From the IMG/VR virus record IMGVR_UViG_3300018432_000304, positions 1-55,092 of that record: DNA of 55,092 nt, one strand, 5' to 3'. The stretch comes from a virus. Made by a program: the position numbers and the translations under genes. Below are positions 8,186-16,318 of the stretch, piece by piece (the first letter of the stretch is position 1; every line of letters starts with the position of its first letter). The notes beneath the pieces are model-generated. The model did no database searches. It was given only the letters and a program-made list of their open reading frames with translations, and was not told the origin of the DNA.

Positions 8186-8497
8186 GTGGCTACGCACTCC
8201 GTGGCGGGCGCCCAGGTGGGCGTGCACAACCTGGCGCTGTCAGCAGGCGTAGAGGAGATCGTCCAGTTCTCCGAGGACGTCGAGCAGGTGGAGGTCACCC
8301 AGGTCACGGGCGCCGCGCCGGTGTACTTCTCCACGGACGGCTCGGCAGCCGAGGTGCCCACCGCGGGTGCCCCGTCGGCGTGCTACAGCACGCTCACGAC
8401 GCTGGCACCGGTGGCGTTGGACCCCCGCACGTGGCAGTCGACCAGCATCCGGCTGATCTGTTCGGCCTCCGCGACCGTCTCTGTTGTGAGGGCCTGA
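8186..8497 (+). CDS. Putative capsid-surface or decoration protein
   Basis: 103 residues, GTG start with AGGAGG ten bases upstream. Composed of short beta strands with Val/Thr alternation (VEVTQVTGAAPVYFSTDGSAA) and no catalytic motif. Position between terminase and portal and the beta-rich makeup suggest a small virion surface protein; inferred only. Confidence 0.5.
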   Translation: MATHSVAGAQVGVHNLALSAGVEEIVQFSEDVEQVEVTQVTGAAPVYFSTDGSAAEVPTAGAPSACYSTLTTLAPVALDPRTWQSTSIRLICSASATVSVVRA

Positions 8498-8498
8498 T

Positions 8499-8885
8499 AT
8501 GGGCATCTCGCGGCGTTACTCGCTCGGCGGTTCGTCCGGCTCGGTGGAGGTCGGGGTCGGGGACGTCGAGGGCTTGCAGGACGAGCTGGACGACAAGGCC
8601 GACACCGTGCACACGCACGCGGGAACCGACCTCACCTCCGACGTCGCCATCGCCAACATCCCGACGGGTACGAGTGGCACCACGGTCGCGCTCGGGAACC
8701 ACACGCACGCCATCGCCAATGTCGTCAACCTGCAGACCACTCTGAACGGGAAGCAGGACACGCTCGCGGCCGGGGTTGTCATGACCGGCACCGCGTCGGC
8801 GGTCGAGGACGTGGCGGCCGCGCCCACCATGGAGGAGTTCAACGGCCTCCTCGCCGCCCTCCGCGTCCGCGGTGTCATCTCCTGA
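8499..8885 (+). CDS. Head-fibre-like protein
   Basis: 128 residues with the fibre-type words DELDDKADTVHTHAG, GNHTHAIANV and LQTTLNGKQDTLAAG, which mark trimeric phage fibre shafts. The C-terminal PTMEEFNGLLAALRVRGVIS recalls the ends of phage head-fibre proteins. Located before the portal rather than with the tail genes, so a capsid fibre is a better guess than a tail fibre. Confidence 0.55.
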   Translation: MGISRRYSLGGSSGSVEVGVGDVEGLQDELDDKADTVHTHAGTDLTSDVAIANIPTGTSGTTVALGNHTHAIANVVNLQTTLNGKQDTLAAGVVMTGTASAVEDVAAAPTMEEFNGLLAALRVRGVIS

Positions 8886-8941
8886 TCAGCACCCCTTTCA
8901 CTGCGCCGACCGCCGATCATCTCGCCGAAGGGGGATGAGTG

Positions 8942-10414
8942 ATGCTTTCCCCCGAAGCCGCCCGCAAGCTCGTGAAGGACACCCTGTTCCCCGGGTGGGA
9001 GACGGAGCGCGAGCGGCTCGACCGGATCGACCGCTGGTACCGGTGGGAGCAGGACCGCATCCAGTTGCCCCGGAAGGCGACGTTGGAACACCGGCAGCTC
9101 GCGGAGCTGTCGAAGGTGCCGTGGCTGTCGCTGGTGGTCACCGCGACCGCCCAGGCGATGTATGTGGACGGGTACCGCTCGGAGCTGGATCCGGAGGGTT
9201 CCACGGACGACGCGGAGAACCCGTCGGAGCTGTCCCCGCCGTGGCGGTCGTGGCTGGCGAACGGGATGGACCGCCGTCAGGTTGCGGTGCACCGGGCGAT
9301 GCTGGCCTACGGCTACAGCTACGTGAAAGTGCTGCCGGGTGAGGACCCGATGACGGGTCGCGAGCAGTCAGTGATCCGCGGTGTGTCGCCTCGGAAGATG
9401 TTCTCGGTGTGGGAAGACGCCGCCGAGGACGACTGGCCGCAGTACGCGATGCAGGTCGTCGAGTCCACGAAGAACGGCGAGCACCTGGTGAAGGTGTTCG
9501 ACGACGAGGGCGTGCACTCGCTGCGGGTGGACACGACCGGCTCCGAGGTCGCTTACCTGGACGGCCCGGAGAGCCATGACGCCGGGGTGTGCCCGGTGGT
9601 TCGCTACGCGAACATGCTGGACCTGGACGGGCGCACGCCGGGGGAGATCGAGCCGCACATCCCGATCGCCGCGCGGATCAACAAAACCGCTTACGACCGG
9701 ATGCTCACCCAGCATTTCAACTCCTGGAAGGTCCGTACCATCGCGGGCTTGCAGGAACCGGAGACTCCCGAGGACGCGGAGCGCAAGCGGCTGCAGGTCC
9801 GCCAGGACGACATCCTGATCGCTGAGGACGCCGACACGAAGTTCGGGAGCCTGGACGAGACCCCGCTCGAAGGGTTCATCGCCGCGCACCGGGCTGACGT
9901 GGAGACCCTGGCGGCAGTGACGCAGACTCCGACGCACGAGCTGACCGGGCAGATGGCGAACCTGTCGGCGGAAGCGCTCGCCGCCGCGCGGGCGTCGCTG
10001 AACCAGAAGGTCACCGAGCGGCAGAAGTCGGCCGGCGCCTCGCACGCGCAGGTGCTGCGCCTGGCCGCGGCGCTCGAAGGCGACGAGGCCTACGCCGGGG
10101 ACGTGTCGGGCCGTGTGACGTGGCAGGACATGGAGATCCGGTCGATGTCCCAGGCGGCGGATGCGCTGGGCAAGATGGCAACCCAGCTCGGCGTTCCGCC
10201 TACGGCCCTCTGGGCGTTGGTGCCGGGTATCGAGAAGACCGACGTCGCCGAGTGGGTCCGCCTCGCGGAAGCAGGAGACCCCATCACGAAGATGCAGCAG
10301 CAGTTGGAGCGGCAACGCGTCACTTCGGAGATCGCAGCCCGCGCCGCTGCCCGCCCGGAACCCCCGCAGCAGCAGAACGGCCAGCGACCGGCTCGCGATG
10401 GCGTCGACGCCTGA
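8942..10414 (+). CDS. Portal protein, SPP1 gp6-like
   Basis: 490 residues. Typical portal features: N-terminal DRIDRWYRW, central WLSLVVTATAQAMYVDGYR, a clip/stem region around YDRMLTQHFNSWKVRTIAG, and helical AALAAARASLNQKVTERQ before a Gln-rich tail. It forms the dodecameric DNA channel at the head vertex. ATG 8942 follows AGGGGG with seven bases spacing. It overlaps the MuF-like gene by 17 bases. Confidence 0.88.
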   Translation: MLSPEAARKLVKDTLFPGWETERERLDRIDRWYRWEQDRIQLPRKATLEHRQLAELSKVPWLSLVVTATAQAMYVDGYRSELDPEGSTDDAENPSELSPPWRSWLANGMDRRQVAVHRAMLAYGYSYVKVLPGEDPMTGREQSVIRGVSPRKMFSVWEDAAEDDWPQYAMQVVESTKNGEHLVKVFDDEGVHSLRVDTTGSEVAYLDGPESHDAGVCPVVRYANMLDLDGRTPGEIEPHIPIAARINKTAYDRMLTQHFNSWKVRTIAGLQEPETPEDAERKRLQVRQDDILIAEDADTKFGSLDETPLEGFIAAHRADVETLAAVTQTPTHELTGQMANLSAEALAAARASLNQKVTERQKSAGASHAQVLRLAAALEGDEAYAGDVSGRVTWQDMEIRSMSQAADALGKMATQLGVPPTALWALVPGIEKTDVAEWVRLAEAGDPITKMQQQLERQRVTSEIAARAAARPEPPQQQNGQRPARDGVDA

Positions 10415-11396
10415 GGGCCGCCGCCTCACCGAGGCGCACCGGCTCGCACAACAGCAGGTGCGCGACGACTTCCTCGCGGAGTTCATCGCACTGTGGGCGC
10501 TGCTGGACTCCGCCCGCCTGGACGAGACCGGACCGGGCTGGATTCAGGCCGTGACCAGGGCGGTTCGTGGGTTCCGCCGGGAGTCCGCCGCAGTGGCCAC
10601 CCAGTACTTCTGGGAGTTCGACGCGGTCGAGGCTCCGAGCTCAACCCCCCAGCCGCGGGTGGACTGGGCCGAGGCGGAGCAGGGCACGTCTCGTCCGGGT
10701 GGTCCTGTCTCGCCCCCTTCGGCTCCGAACACGGGCCGCCCGCCGCGCCGCACCAACGGGGTACGGCGCCAGCGAACGTCCCGCGATCTGGATCGGGTGC
10801 TGGAGCGGTCCGGGATCCGCTTCGACCTCGACGAGCCCGCGTCCCGCCCTCGTGGCGAGCGGCGGACGCGCATTGAGTTCGAGGTGCCGGAGCTGGACGA
10901 GGACCGCCACGACCGGGCCACCGAGGTGTCCCTGATCGTTACCGGGCCTGTCGGGCAGAAGTCCAAGCGCGGCCGCGGGAAGACCGAGCAGGTCGCACGG
11001 GACGAGTCCTTCGTCGAGGCGTCCGGTGCTGCGTCGCGGCAGGTACTCACCGGTGGCCGTCAGAGCCTGCTGCGGCTGATCGATGAAGACACCCGCCTGC
11101 TCGGCTACATCCGAGTCTCTGACGGCGACCCGTGTGCGTTCTGCGCCATGTTGATCAGCCGGGGTCCGGTGTATCGAACGCCGAACCGGGCGTCCTTTCA
11201 GGCCCACGACCACTGCGCGTGCACCGCGGAGCCGGTCTACACCACCGACACGCTTTGGCCGGGTCGAGCTCGGGAGTTCCAGAAGCTGTGGAACGAGCAC
11301 ATCCGAAACCGCCACTCGGGTGCGGATGCCCGCCGTGAGTGGCGGCGGCTGTACGAACGCCTGCAGCGCGAGCAGCGGCGCCAGCAGATCGCTTAG
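10398..11396 (+). CDS. MuF-like head morphogenesis protein
   Basis: 332 residues from ATG 10398, overlapping the portal end. The C-terminal half contains the Mu gpF core DGDPCAFCAMLISRGPVYRT and AHDHCACTAEPVY, with the paired Cys and His of that fold. The N-terminal half is helical. MuF proteins are minor head proteins bound to the portal and sometimes carry toxins or proteases; no such extra domain is seen here. Its stop overlaps an antisense gene. Confidence 0.82.
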   Translation: MASTPEGRRLTEAHRLAQQQVRDDFLAEFIALWALLDSARLDETGPGWIQAVTRAVRGFRRESAAVATQYFWEFDAVEAPSSTPQPRVDWAEAEQGTSRPGGPVSPPSAPNTGRPPRRTNGVRRQRTSRDLDRVLERSGIRFDLDEPASRPRGERRTRIEFEVPELDEDRHDRATEVSLIVTGPVGQKSKRGRGKTEQVARDESFVEASGAASRQVLTGGRQSLLRLIDEDTRLLGYIRVSDGDPCAFCAMLISRGPVYRTPNRASFQAHDHCACTAEPVYTTDTLWPGRAREFQKLWNEHIRNRHSGADARREWRRLYERLQREQRRQQIA

Positions 11397-11680
11397 GTCG
11401 CCGGCGGTGGCGGTCCGCCGTAGGCCTGGTGGTAGCGGAACTGCCACGCGTCGTAGTCGCGGGCGTACTGCTCCTTCTCTGCCTCGTAGCGCTTGCGCTC
11501 CTGCTCGTTGGCGGCGGACGCGTTCATCCCAGCCATGCCCCAGATGAGCAGCCAGAACCCGAGCGTGATGACGCTCAGGAGCAGGTGCAGGACGTGCTGA
11601 GGCTGATGCACCCGTGGTTCGCGCGGTGGTGTCGGGGGCGGTCCGACGAACACCGGCTGGCTATGCGGCGGCTGCGTCAC
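11393..11680 (-). CDS. Antisense membrane protein inside the head operon
   Basis: 95 residues read against all surrounding genes. Pro-rich N-terminus (PPPTPPREPRVHQPQHV), one hydrophobic helix HLLLSVITLGFWLLIWGMAGM, then a charged helix NEQERKRYEAEKEQYARDYDAWQFRY and a PPPPAT end. This is the makeup of small actinobacterial/actinophage membrane proteins with an H-x-LLxxxTxGxW helix. GTG 11680 is the start; the ribosome site is weak. It could be a lysogenically expressed 'moron' gene; function unknown. Confidence 0.6.
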   Translation of the reverse strand: MTQPPHSQPVFVGPPPTPPREPRVHQPQHVLHLLLSVITLGFWLLIWGMAGMNASAANEQERKRYEAEKEQYARDYDAWQFRYHQAYGGPPPPAT

Positions 11681-11770
11681 GTGCCTCAGTTCGTCGCCGG
11701 CGTGCGCCTTGTTACGCCGCCCTCATGGCTTCCTCCTGACCAGGAGGTTTGCGCCCCGTCACCGCAACGG

Positions 11771-11795
11771 TGCGGGGTGTTCGCAGTGCCCCGCA
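11771..11795 (+). terminator. Hairpin before the scaffold gene
   Basis: TGCGGGG (11771-11777) pairs with CCCCGCA (11789-11795) across an 11-base loop, 25 bases before the scaffold start. It lies upstream of the antisense gene start and downstream of the MuF gene, so it may be a terminator, a processing site or a leader element. Confidence 0.35.
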
Positions 11796-11819
11796 ACGGG
11801 GCCATCGCAGGAGGCCGCA

Positions 11820-12392
11820 ATGGCTGACAAGCAGGACCAGAACGACGAGCTCGGCGACATCAGCAACGACGAGGCGGAGCAGCTGCTCGCCGACGCCGGG
11901 GATGCCGACGAGAAGAAGGACACCCGCGAGGCCGCAACGGACGAGCGGGATTGGAAGGCCGAGGCCGAGCGCTGGAAGAAGCTTTCCCGGCAGAACGAGA
12001 AGGCCGCGGCCGACCGTGCGGCGAAGCTCAAGCAGTACGAGGACGAGGGCAAGTCGGAGTCGCAGCGCCTGCAAGAGGAGCGCGACTCGCACAAGACCCG
12101 CGCCGAGAAGGCCGAGATCGCACTGCGTAAGCGTGAGATCGCCGAGGAGCACGCTCCGGAGCACGCCACGGTCGCGCAGATCAAAGCAGTCGCCCGCCGC
12201 CTGTCCGGCGACGACGACGACTCGCTCGAGGCCGACGCGAAGGAGCTGTTCGAGCTCATCGCGCCGGAGCCGAAGGCGCCGAAGACCCCGTCCCGCCCGA
12301 AGGAACGCCTCAAGGGCGGTTCTGAGCCGGACGAAGACCCGGAGCCCACGGACCCACGCAAGCTCGCCGACCTCATTCCGAGGCGGCGCTGA
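11820..12392 (+). CDS. Capsid scaffolding protein
   Basis: 190 residues, highly charged and helical: acidic N-terminus (MADKQDQNDELGDISNDEAEQLL), long coiled coil (residues about 40-110) and a basic C-terminus (PRKLADLIPRRR). This composition and position directly before the coat protein are the hallmarks of phage scaffolds, which guide coat assembly and are then expelled. AGGAGG is well placed before ATG 11820. Confidence 0.82.
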   Translation: MADKQDQNDELGDISNDEAEQLLADAGDADEKKDTREAATDERDWKAEAERWKKLSRQNEKAAADRAAKLKQYEDEGKSESQRLQEERDSHKTRAEKAEIALRKREIAEEHAPEHATVAQIKAVARRLSGDDDDSLEADAKELFELIAPEPKAPKTPSRPKERLKGGSEPDEDPEPTDPRKLADLIPRRR

Positions 12393-12400
12393 GAAACCCA

Positions 12401-12457
12401 CCGCACGGCTCGCCACGGGCCGCCTGCGGGCCGATCTACGACCTCTAGGAGGTTCCC
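12401..12457 (+). promoter_or_regulatory. Conserved hairpin leader of the coat gene
   Basis: A 29-base block (12401-12429) forms CCGCACGGC ... GCCG-CC-TGCGG hairpin. It is followed by CTAGGAGGTTCCCGTG, which contains the ribosome site and start. The same hairpin (27 of 29 identical) and nearly the same start block occur at 15198-15255 before the tail tube gene. It is likely a translation- or mRNA-stability element for the two most abundant virion proteins. Confidence 0.6.
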
Positions 12458-13639
12458 GTGGCGAACTCTTTCATCAAGGCGGAGAAGATCGCCGCCCAGT
12501 CCCTCGGCCTGTTGGAGCGGGAGATCATCCTCCCGGCTCTGGTGTGGCGCGACGCGGGCGGTTCGTTCCAGGGCGCGGCCGGTGACACCATCTCGATCCG
12601 GGTGCCGGCCCGCACCCAGGCCCGGACCCGTCAGCTGCGCGGCGCTCGGTCGGATTCCAACGGCGTCGCCGGCATCATCACGATGGACGAGCTGACCGAG
12701 ACCAAGGTCGACGTCACGCTCGACACCGCGGTCTACAACGCCGTGCCGATCACGGACGAGGAGCTGTCGCTCGACATCTCCGACTTCGGTTCGCAGATCG
12801 CCGAGCCGCAGGTGCGCGCGGTCGCGGAGGGCATCGAGAACGCGGTGGCCGCCGAGATGACTGGCGCGTCCTACGCGACCACGATCACGGTGTCCACCAC
12901 GGACCCCTACGACAGCGTGGTCGATGCCCGCGTGGCCCTGAACAAGGCCAACGTGCCCCAGAGCGAGCGTGTGCTCGTCGTGGGTGCCGACCTCGAGGGA
13001 ATCTTCCTCAAGTCGGACGAGCTGCACCAGGCCGACAAGGCCGGGTCGGACTCGGCCCTGCGCGACGCCGTCATCGGGCGGATCGCCGGGTTCAACCAGG
13101 TGGTCGTGTCCAACGCGCTGCCCAGCAACGTCGGCTTCGCGTTCCACCGCACCGCCTACGTGCTGGGCATGCGTGCCCCCTCGGTGCCGGACGGCGCCAC
13201 CTACGGTGCGTCGCGGTCGGCCTTCGGCCTGGCGATGCGTTGGATCCGGGACTACGACTTCCGGAACGTGCAGGACCGGTCGCTGTTCGACACCTACATC
13301 GGCACCAACGTCGTCGCCGATGGCGAGTCGTCCGCCGAGGTCCAGTCGGTGACCGTCACGGCCACCGAGGGCACCTTCACGCTGACCTACAAGGGTCAGA
13401 CCACCGCGGGCATCGCGTTCAACGCGGCAGCCTCCGCGGTGCAGTCGGCGATCACCGGACTGACCACGGTCGGCTCCGGAAACGCCACGGTGTCCGGCTC
13501 GACGGGCGGCCCGTACACGGTCACCTTCGGCGCCGGCCTGGGCAACGTCGATCAGATGCAGGCCAGCGGCGCCACGGTGGCCACCACCACCGGCGGTACG
13601 CCTTCGCTGGTCCGCGCGGTCAAGCTCGTTCTGGCCTGA
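12458..13639 (+). CDS. Major capsid protein, P22 coat type
   Basis: 393 residues. The N-terminus MANSFIKAEKIAAQSLGLLEREIILPALVWRD and the following GDTISIRVP are typical of the P22 gp5-like coat family with an HK97 fold. Residues from about 290 (VQSVTVTATEGTFTLTYKG...) form an added beta-sandwich-like C-terminal domain, probably surface exposed. GTG start has AGGAGG in the conserved leader. The gene after it starts four bases past the stop. Confidence 0.9.
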   Translation: MANSFIKAEKIAAQSLGLLEREIILPALVWRDAGGSFQGAAGDTISIRVPARTQARTRQLRGARSDSNGVAGIITMDELTETKVDVTLDTAVYNAVPITDEELSLDISDFGSQIAEPQVRAVAEGIENAVAAEMTGASYATTITVSTTDPYDSVVDARVALNKANVPQSERVLVVGADLEGIFLKSDELHQADKAGSDSALRDAVIGRIAGFNQVVVSNALPSNVGFAFHRTAYVLGMRAPSVPDGATYGASRSAFGLAMRWIRDYDFRNVQDRSLFDTYIGTNVVADGESSAEVQSVTVTATEGTFTLTYKGQTTAGIAFNAAASAVQSAITGLTTVGSGNATVSGSTGGPYTVTFGAGLGNVDQMQASGATVATTTGGTPSLVRAVKLVLA

Positions 13640-13642
13640 TCG

Positions 13643-14098
13643 ATGCGCCCGCTCGCGACGGTCCCTGAGCTCGAGGCCCGTCTCGGGCGGGGACTCGAAG
13701 CCGCCGAACTCGAACGCGGCATCGCGCTGCTCGACGACGCCTCCGCCCTCGTGCGGGACGTCGCCGGCCGCACCTGGATCGACCCCGACACCGGTCAACT
13801 CGACGCGGTGCCGGGGTCGATCCGGTGGGTGGTGCTCCGCGCCGCCGAGCGCGCCATGCGCAACCCGCAAGGGTTCTCCTCTGAGTCCGCAGGTGATTAC
13901 TCCTACCAGCGCACCGGCGTCGAACCGGGCGTCTACCTCACCGAAGGCGAGGAACGGGCGATCCGGCGGGCGCTGGGCAAGACCGGGCTGTGGACGCAGC
14001 CGGTCACCCGCGGCGACGCGCACCTGCACACCGTGTGGGGGGAGGACCAGTTCGGCGCGGAGCTGTTCCCCCTCGACGTCTACCGAGACACCTACTGA
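13643..14098 (+). CDS. Head-tail adaptor protein
   Basis: 151 residues. The N-terminal helices TVPELEARLGRGLEAAELERGIALLDDASALVRDVAG match the gp15/gp6-like head-tail connector pattern (a tally of short helices with WIDP and IRWVVLRAAERAMRNP). It would dock under the portal. Position directly after the coat gene supports this. Ends in DVYRDTY. Confidence 0.75.
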   Translation: MRPLATVPELEARLGRGLEAAELERGIALLDDASALVRDVAGRTWIDPDTGQLDAVPGSIRWVVLRAAERAMRNPQGFSSESAGDYSYQRTGVEPGVYLTEGEERAIRRALGKTGLWTQPVTRGDAHLHTVWGEDQFGAELFPLDVYRDTY

Positions 14099-14111
14099 GC
14101 GGCGGCGGGCC

Positions 14112-14462
14112 ATGTCGATTCTGCTGGATCACGGCCCGCACGCCGTGAAGATCTGGATCGAGGAGGAGGCCACCGACTCCCGCGGCAACAAGATCCGACG
14201 CCCCGCGGACGACCCGGTGACGGTGACCGGGTGCCTGGTACAACCGATCAGTTCAGCACGGGGCGCGTTCCCCGCGCTGGATGTCAGCCAGGGGCAGAAC
14301 GTGACCGCCGCCTGGCGCCTGATCGCCCGCGAGGCCCCGCTGGGCTGGTGGTCGAGGGTCGAGTTCGAGGGCAAGACGCTGACGGTCCTCGGCGGGCCGC
14401 TGGTCCACAACTCCTCTGCCGGTACCCGGCACATCTCCGCAACCCTGCAAGAGGAGCGCTGA
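14112..14462 (+). CDS. Head closure (stopper) protein
   Basis: 116 residues, beta-rich, with EGKTLTVLGGPLVHNSSAGTRHISATLQEE at the C-terminus, a pattern of phage stopper proteins (SPP1 gp16-like). It would plug the portal channel after packaging. Assigned by order (adaptor, stopper, completion, terminator) and beta content. Confidence 0.6.
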   Translation: MSILLDHGPHAVKIWIEEEATDSRGNKIRRPADDPVTVTGCLVQPISSARGAFPALDVSQGQNVTAAWRLIAREAPLGWWSRVEFEGKTLTVLGGPLVHNSSAGTRHISATLQEER

Positions 14463-14463
14463 G

Positions 14464-14757
14464 ATGGCCGAGATCTATGCCTTCGCCACTGACGAGTTCT
14501 TCGCCAAGCTCGACGGGGTCCGGGGTGAGCTGCGGCGCACGGCGCACGCTGGTGGTGCTCGCGCTGAGGCAGTTCTGAGTGCGCATCGTGCTGAGGGGCA
14601 TTCCCGGATCACTGTCACCGAGGGCGACAGCCTCGACTGGTTCGTCAACCTCGACGACTCTCGCGGCGACCGGGCTGCTGCTGCCATCGAGTACGGCCGC
14701 AGCGGTGGTAAGCGGGGGGTCACCTCCGGGGTTCACGCCCTGCGGTCGGCCTTCTAA
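14464..14757 (+). CDS. Tail completion protein, HK97 gp10-like
   Basis: 97 residues: N-terminal helices (FATDEFFAKLDGVRGELRRTAHAGGARAEAVLSAHR) followed by VTEGDSLDWFVNLDD and AIEYGRSGGKR, the end typical of gp10-like/DUF5403 completion proteins that link connector and tail. The stop overlaps the next ATG (TAATGA). Confidence 0.7.
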   Translation: MAEIYAFATDEFFAKLDGVRGELRRTAHAGGARAEAVLSAHRAEGHSRITVTEGDSLDWFVNLDDSRGDRAAAAIEYGRSGGKRGVTSGVHALRSAF

Positions 14758-15194
14758 TGACCGCCCCGGAGCGGTTCTCGGTCGACTACCTCGACGTGCT
14801 GTTGGAGCTGCTCCGCGCGGACCTGCCGGGCGTCGAGGTGATGACCCGCATCCCCGACCACCTTCCCAACTACCTGCCGCTGGTGGTGATCCGCCGCGTC
14901 GGTGGTGACAGCCCCGCACCGGAGTTCTACGACATTCCGTGGATCAACGTGCAGTGCTGGGCCGACGAGAACCGGGTGGCCGGTATCGACGCCTACCGGG
15001 CTGCGTTCAACCTCGCCGACGACGTGCGGCGTTCGCTCTGGACGGCTTACCGAACCCAGCGCGTCATCGACGGCAAGGGCTGGATCGGCGCGATCCGCGA
15101 GTCGTCGGCCCCGCAGGAGATCTCCGACGGGGACTTGCCGTTCCTCGGCCGTTACGCGGCCACCTACGAGCTCCGGATCCGATCCGCAGCTTGA
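14757..15194 (+). CDS. Tail terminator protein
   Basis: 145 residues with ERFSVDYLDVLLELLRADLPGVEVMTRIPDHLPNYLPLVVIRRVGG, WINVQCWAD and ATYELRIRSAA: alpha-beta layout of tail terminators (lambda gpU / HK97-like), which cap the tail tube. Immediately precedes the conserved leader and tail tube gene, as expected. Confidence 0.75.
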   Translation: MTAPERFSVDYLDVLLELLRADLPGVEVMTRIPDHLPNYLPLVVIRRVGGDSPAPEFYDIPWINVQCWADENRVAGIDAYRAAFNLADDVRRSLWTAYRTQRVIDGKGWIGAIRESSAPQEISDGDLPFLGRYAATYELRIRSAA

Positions 15195-15197
15195 TCC

Positions 15198-15252
15198 CCG
15201 CACGGCCTGCCACGGGCCGCCTGCGGTCGCTCCCTCACCCTAGGAGGTACCC
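15198..15252 (+). promoter_or_regulatory. Conserved hairpin leader of the tail tube gene
   Basis: Second copy of the 29-base hairpin block (15198-15226), followed by CTAGGAGGTACCCGTG at 15240-15255. It differs from the coat-gene copy in two adjacent loop bases, and the start block differs in one base. Confidence 0.6.
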
Positions 15253-15801
15253 GTGGCGCTGACTGACTCCGCTGTGCTCATTCCGGGCACCGGCGAACTG
15301 TGGATCGCCCCGGCTGAGACGGTGATGCCGGCCAGTCTCACCGCCCCTGCCACGCCGTGGGAGAACCTCGGGCATACCTCGCGCGAGGACGGCCTCACGA
15401 TCACTCGTGACGGCGGTGACTCCGAGGTCATCGGTACCTGGCAGAACCCGACGATGCGGGAGCGGCGCGAGCCGACCTCGTTTGCGATCACCGCGTTCCT
15501 GCACCAGGTCGACAACACTGTGCTGGAGATGTACTTCGGCCCCGGCGACATCTCCGAGGACGGGCAGTTCGGCGTCACCTCTTCAACGGCGACGACCGCG
15601 AAGGCGCTCTACGTCCGGATCATCGACGGCGAGAACGAGGCCGGGCTGTACGTGCCGCGCGTGTCGATCTCCTCGGAGGACGACATGGAGGTCGATGTCG
15701 AGGGCTTCCTGGCCTTCCCGGTCCGGATGACGGTCCTGCAGGTGTCGGGCTCCAACCTGATGACCTGGGTCGGGCCCGAGCTCGGCACCCCTGCCGGCTG
15801 A
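15253..15801 (+). CDS. Major tail tube protein
   Basis: 182 residues: ALTDSAVLIPGTGELWIAPAET at the N-terminus, EDGLTITRDGGDSEVIGTWQNPTMRERREPTSFAITAFLHQVDN in the middle, and a C-terminal beta region. This is the layout of actinophage tail tube proteins, which stack as hexamers. The conserved hairpin leader and a strong terminator after the gene both fit high expression. Confidence 0.85.
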   Translation: MALTDSAVLIPGTGELWIAPAETVMPASLTAPATPWENLGHTSREDGLTITRDGGDSEVIGTWQNPTMRERREPTSFAITAFLHQVDNTVLEMYFGPGDISEDGQFGVTSSTATTAKALYVRIIDGENEAGLYVPRVSISSEDDMEVDVEGFLAFPVRMTVLQVSGSNLMTWVGPELGTPAG

Positions 15802-15803
15802 TC

Positions 15804-15848
15804 GAACGGCGGGCGGCCTTCCCTCCCGGACCGGGCCGCCCGCCGTTC
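15804..15848 (+). terminator. Strong hairpin after the tail tube gene
   Basis: A perfect 15-bp stem, GAACGGCGGGCGGCC (15804-15818) with GGCCGCCCGCCGTTC (15834-15848), starts two bases after the stop. It has no T-run. It would reduce transcription into the chaperone and tape measure genes or protect the tube mRNA 3' end. Confidence 0.7.
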
Positions 15849-15889
15849 CCCTGTTCGCCAGGTCCGGGAGAGGAGAGGTCCGGGAGACC

Positions 15890-16318
15890 ATGACCACGAA
15901 GAAGGACGAGCCCTCGCTCGTCGACCAGCTCGCCGACGAGGTCAAGACCAAGACCGCGTTCCCGCCCGGCGCGCCGGAGCTCAAGGTGATGCTGGCGATC
16001 CAGCCGCGCAGCCGCCGGGCCGCGTTCAAGCGTCGTTACGCCGAGGTCGCCGAGGCCTCCACTGGGGTGCGCAAGCTCGAGTCCGAGACGAACAAGATCA
16101 AGGACACCGACGAGCGCAAGCCGGCCGCGCAGCTGCGACTGTGGGCCGAGGCCGACGACCTCTACCAGCACATCATCGACATGCTGCGGATCGCGGCCGT
16201 CGACGAGGAGAAGTTCGACGTCTGGGCCGACGAGGTGTCAGACGAGGATCTCAACGCCACGTTCGCCGCCTACCAGGAGCGCGCACAGCCGGGGGAAGCG
16301 CCCAGCTCGACGAGCTGA
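15890..16318 (+). CDS. Tail assembly chaperone, short form
   Basis: 142 residues, charged and helical (DQLADEVKTKTAFPPGAPELKVMLAIQPRSRRAAFKRRYAEVAEA). It is the G-like protein made when no frameshift occurs. It binds the tape measure during tail assembly. Ribosome site GGAGAGGAG lies upstream. Ends in APSSTS soon after the slippery site at 16291-16297. Confidence 0.8.
   Translation: MTTKKDEPSLVDQLADEVKTKTAFPPGAPELKVMLAIQPRSRRAAFKRRYAEVAEASTGVRKLESETNKIKDTDERKPAAQLRLWAEADDLYQHIIDMLRIAAVDEEKFDVWADEVSDEDLNATFAAYQERAQPGEAPSSTS

Noticed and set aside
6227-8227. 666-residue minus-strand open frame
   Set aside because: It mirrors the terminase large subunit, which has intact Walker and nuclease motifs on the plus strand.
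11759-14113. 784-residue minus-strand open frame
   Set aside because: It mirrors scaffold, coat and adaptor genes; no motif or ribosome site.
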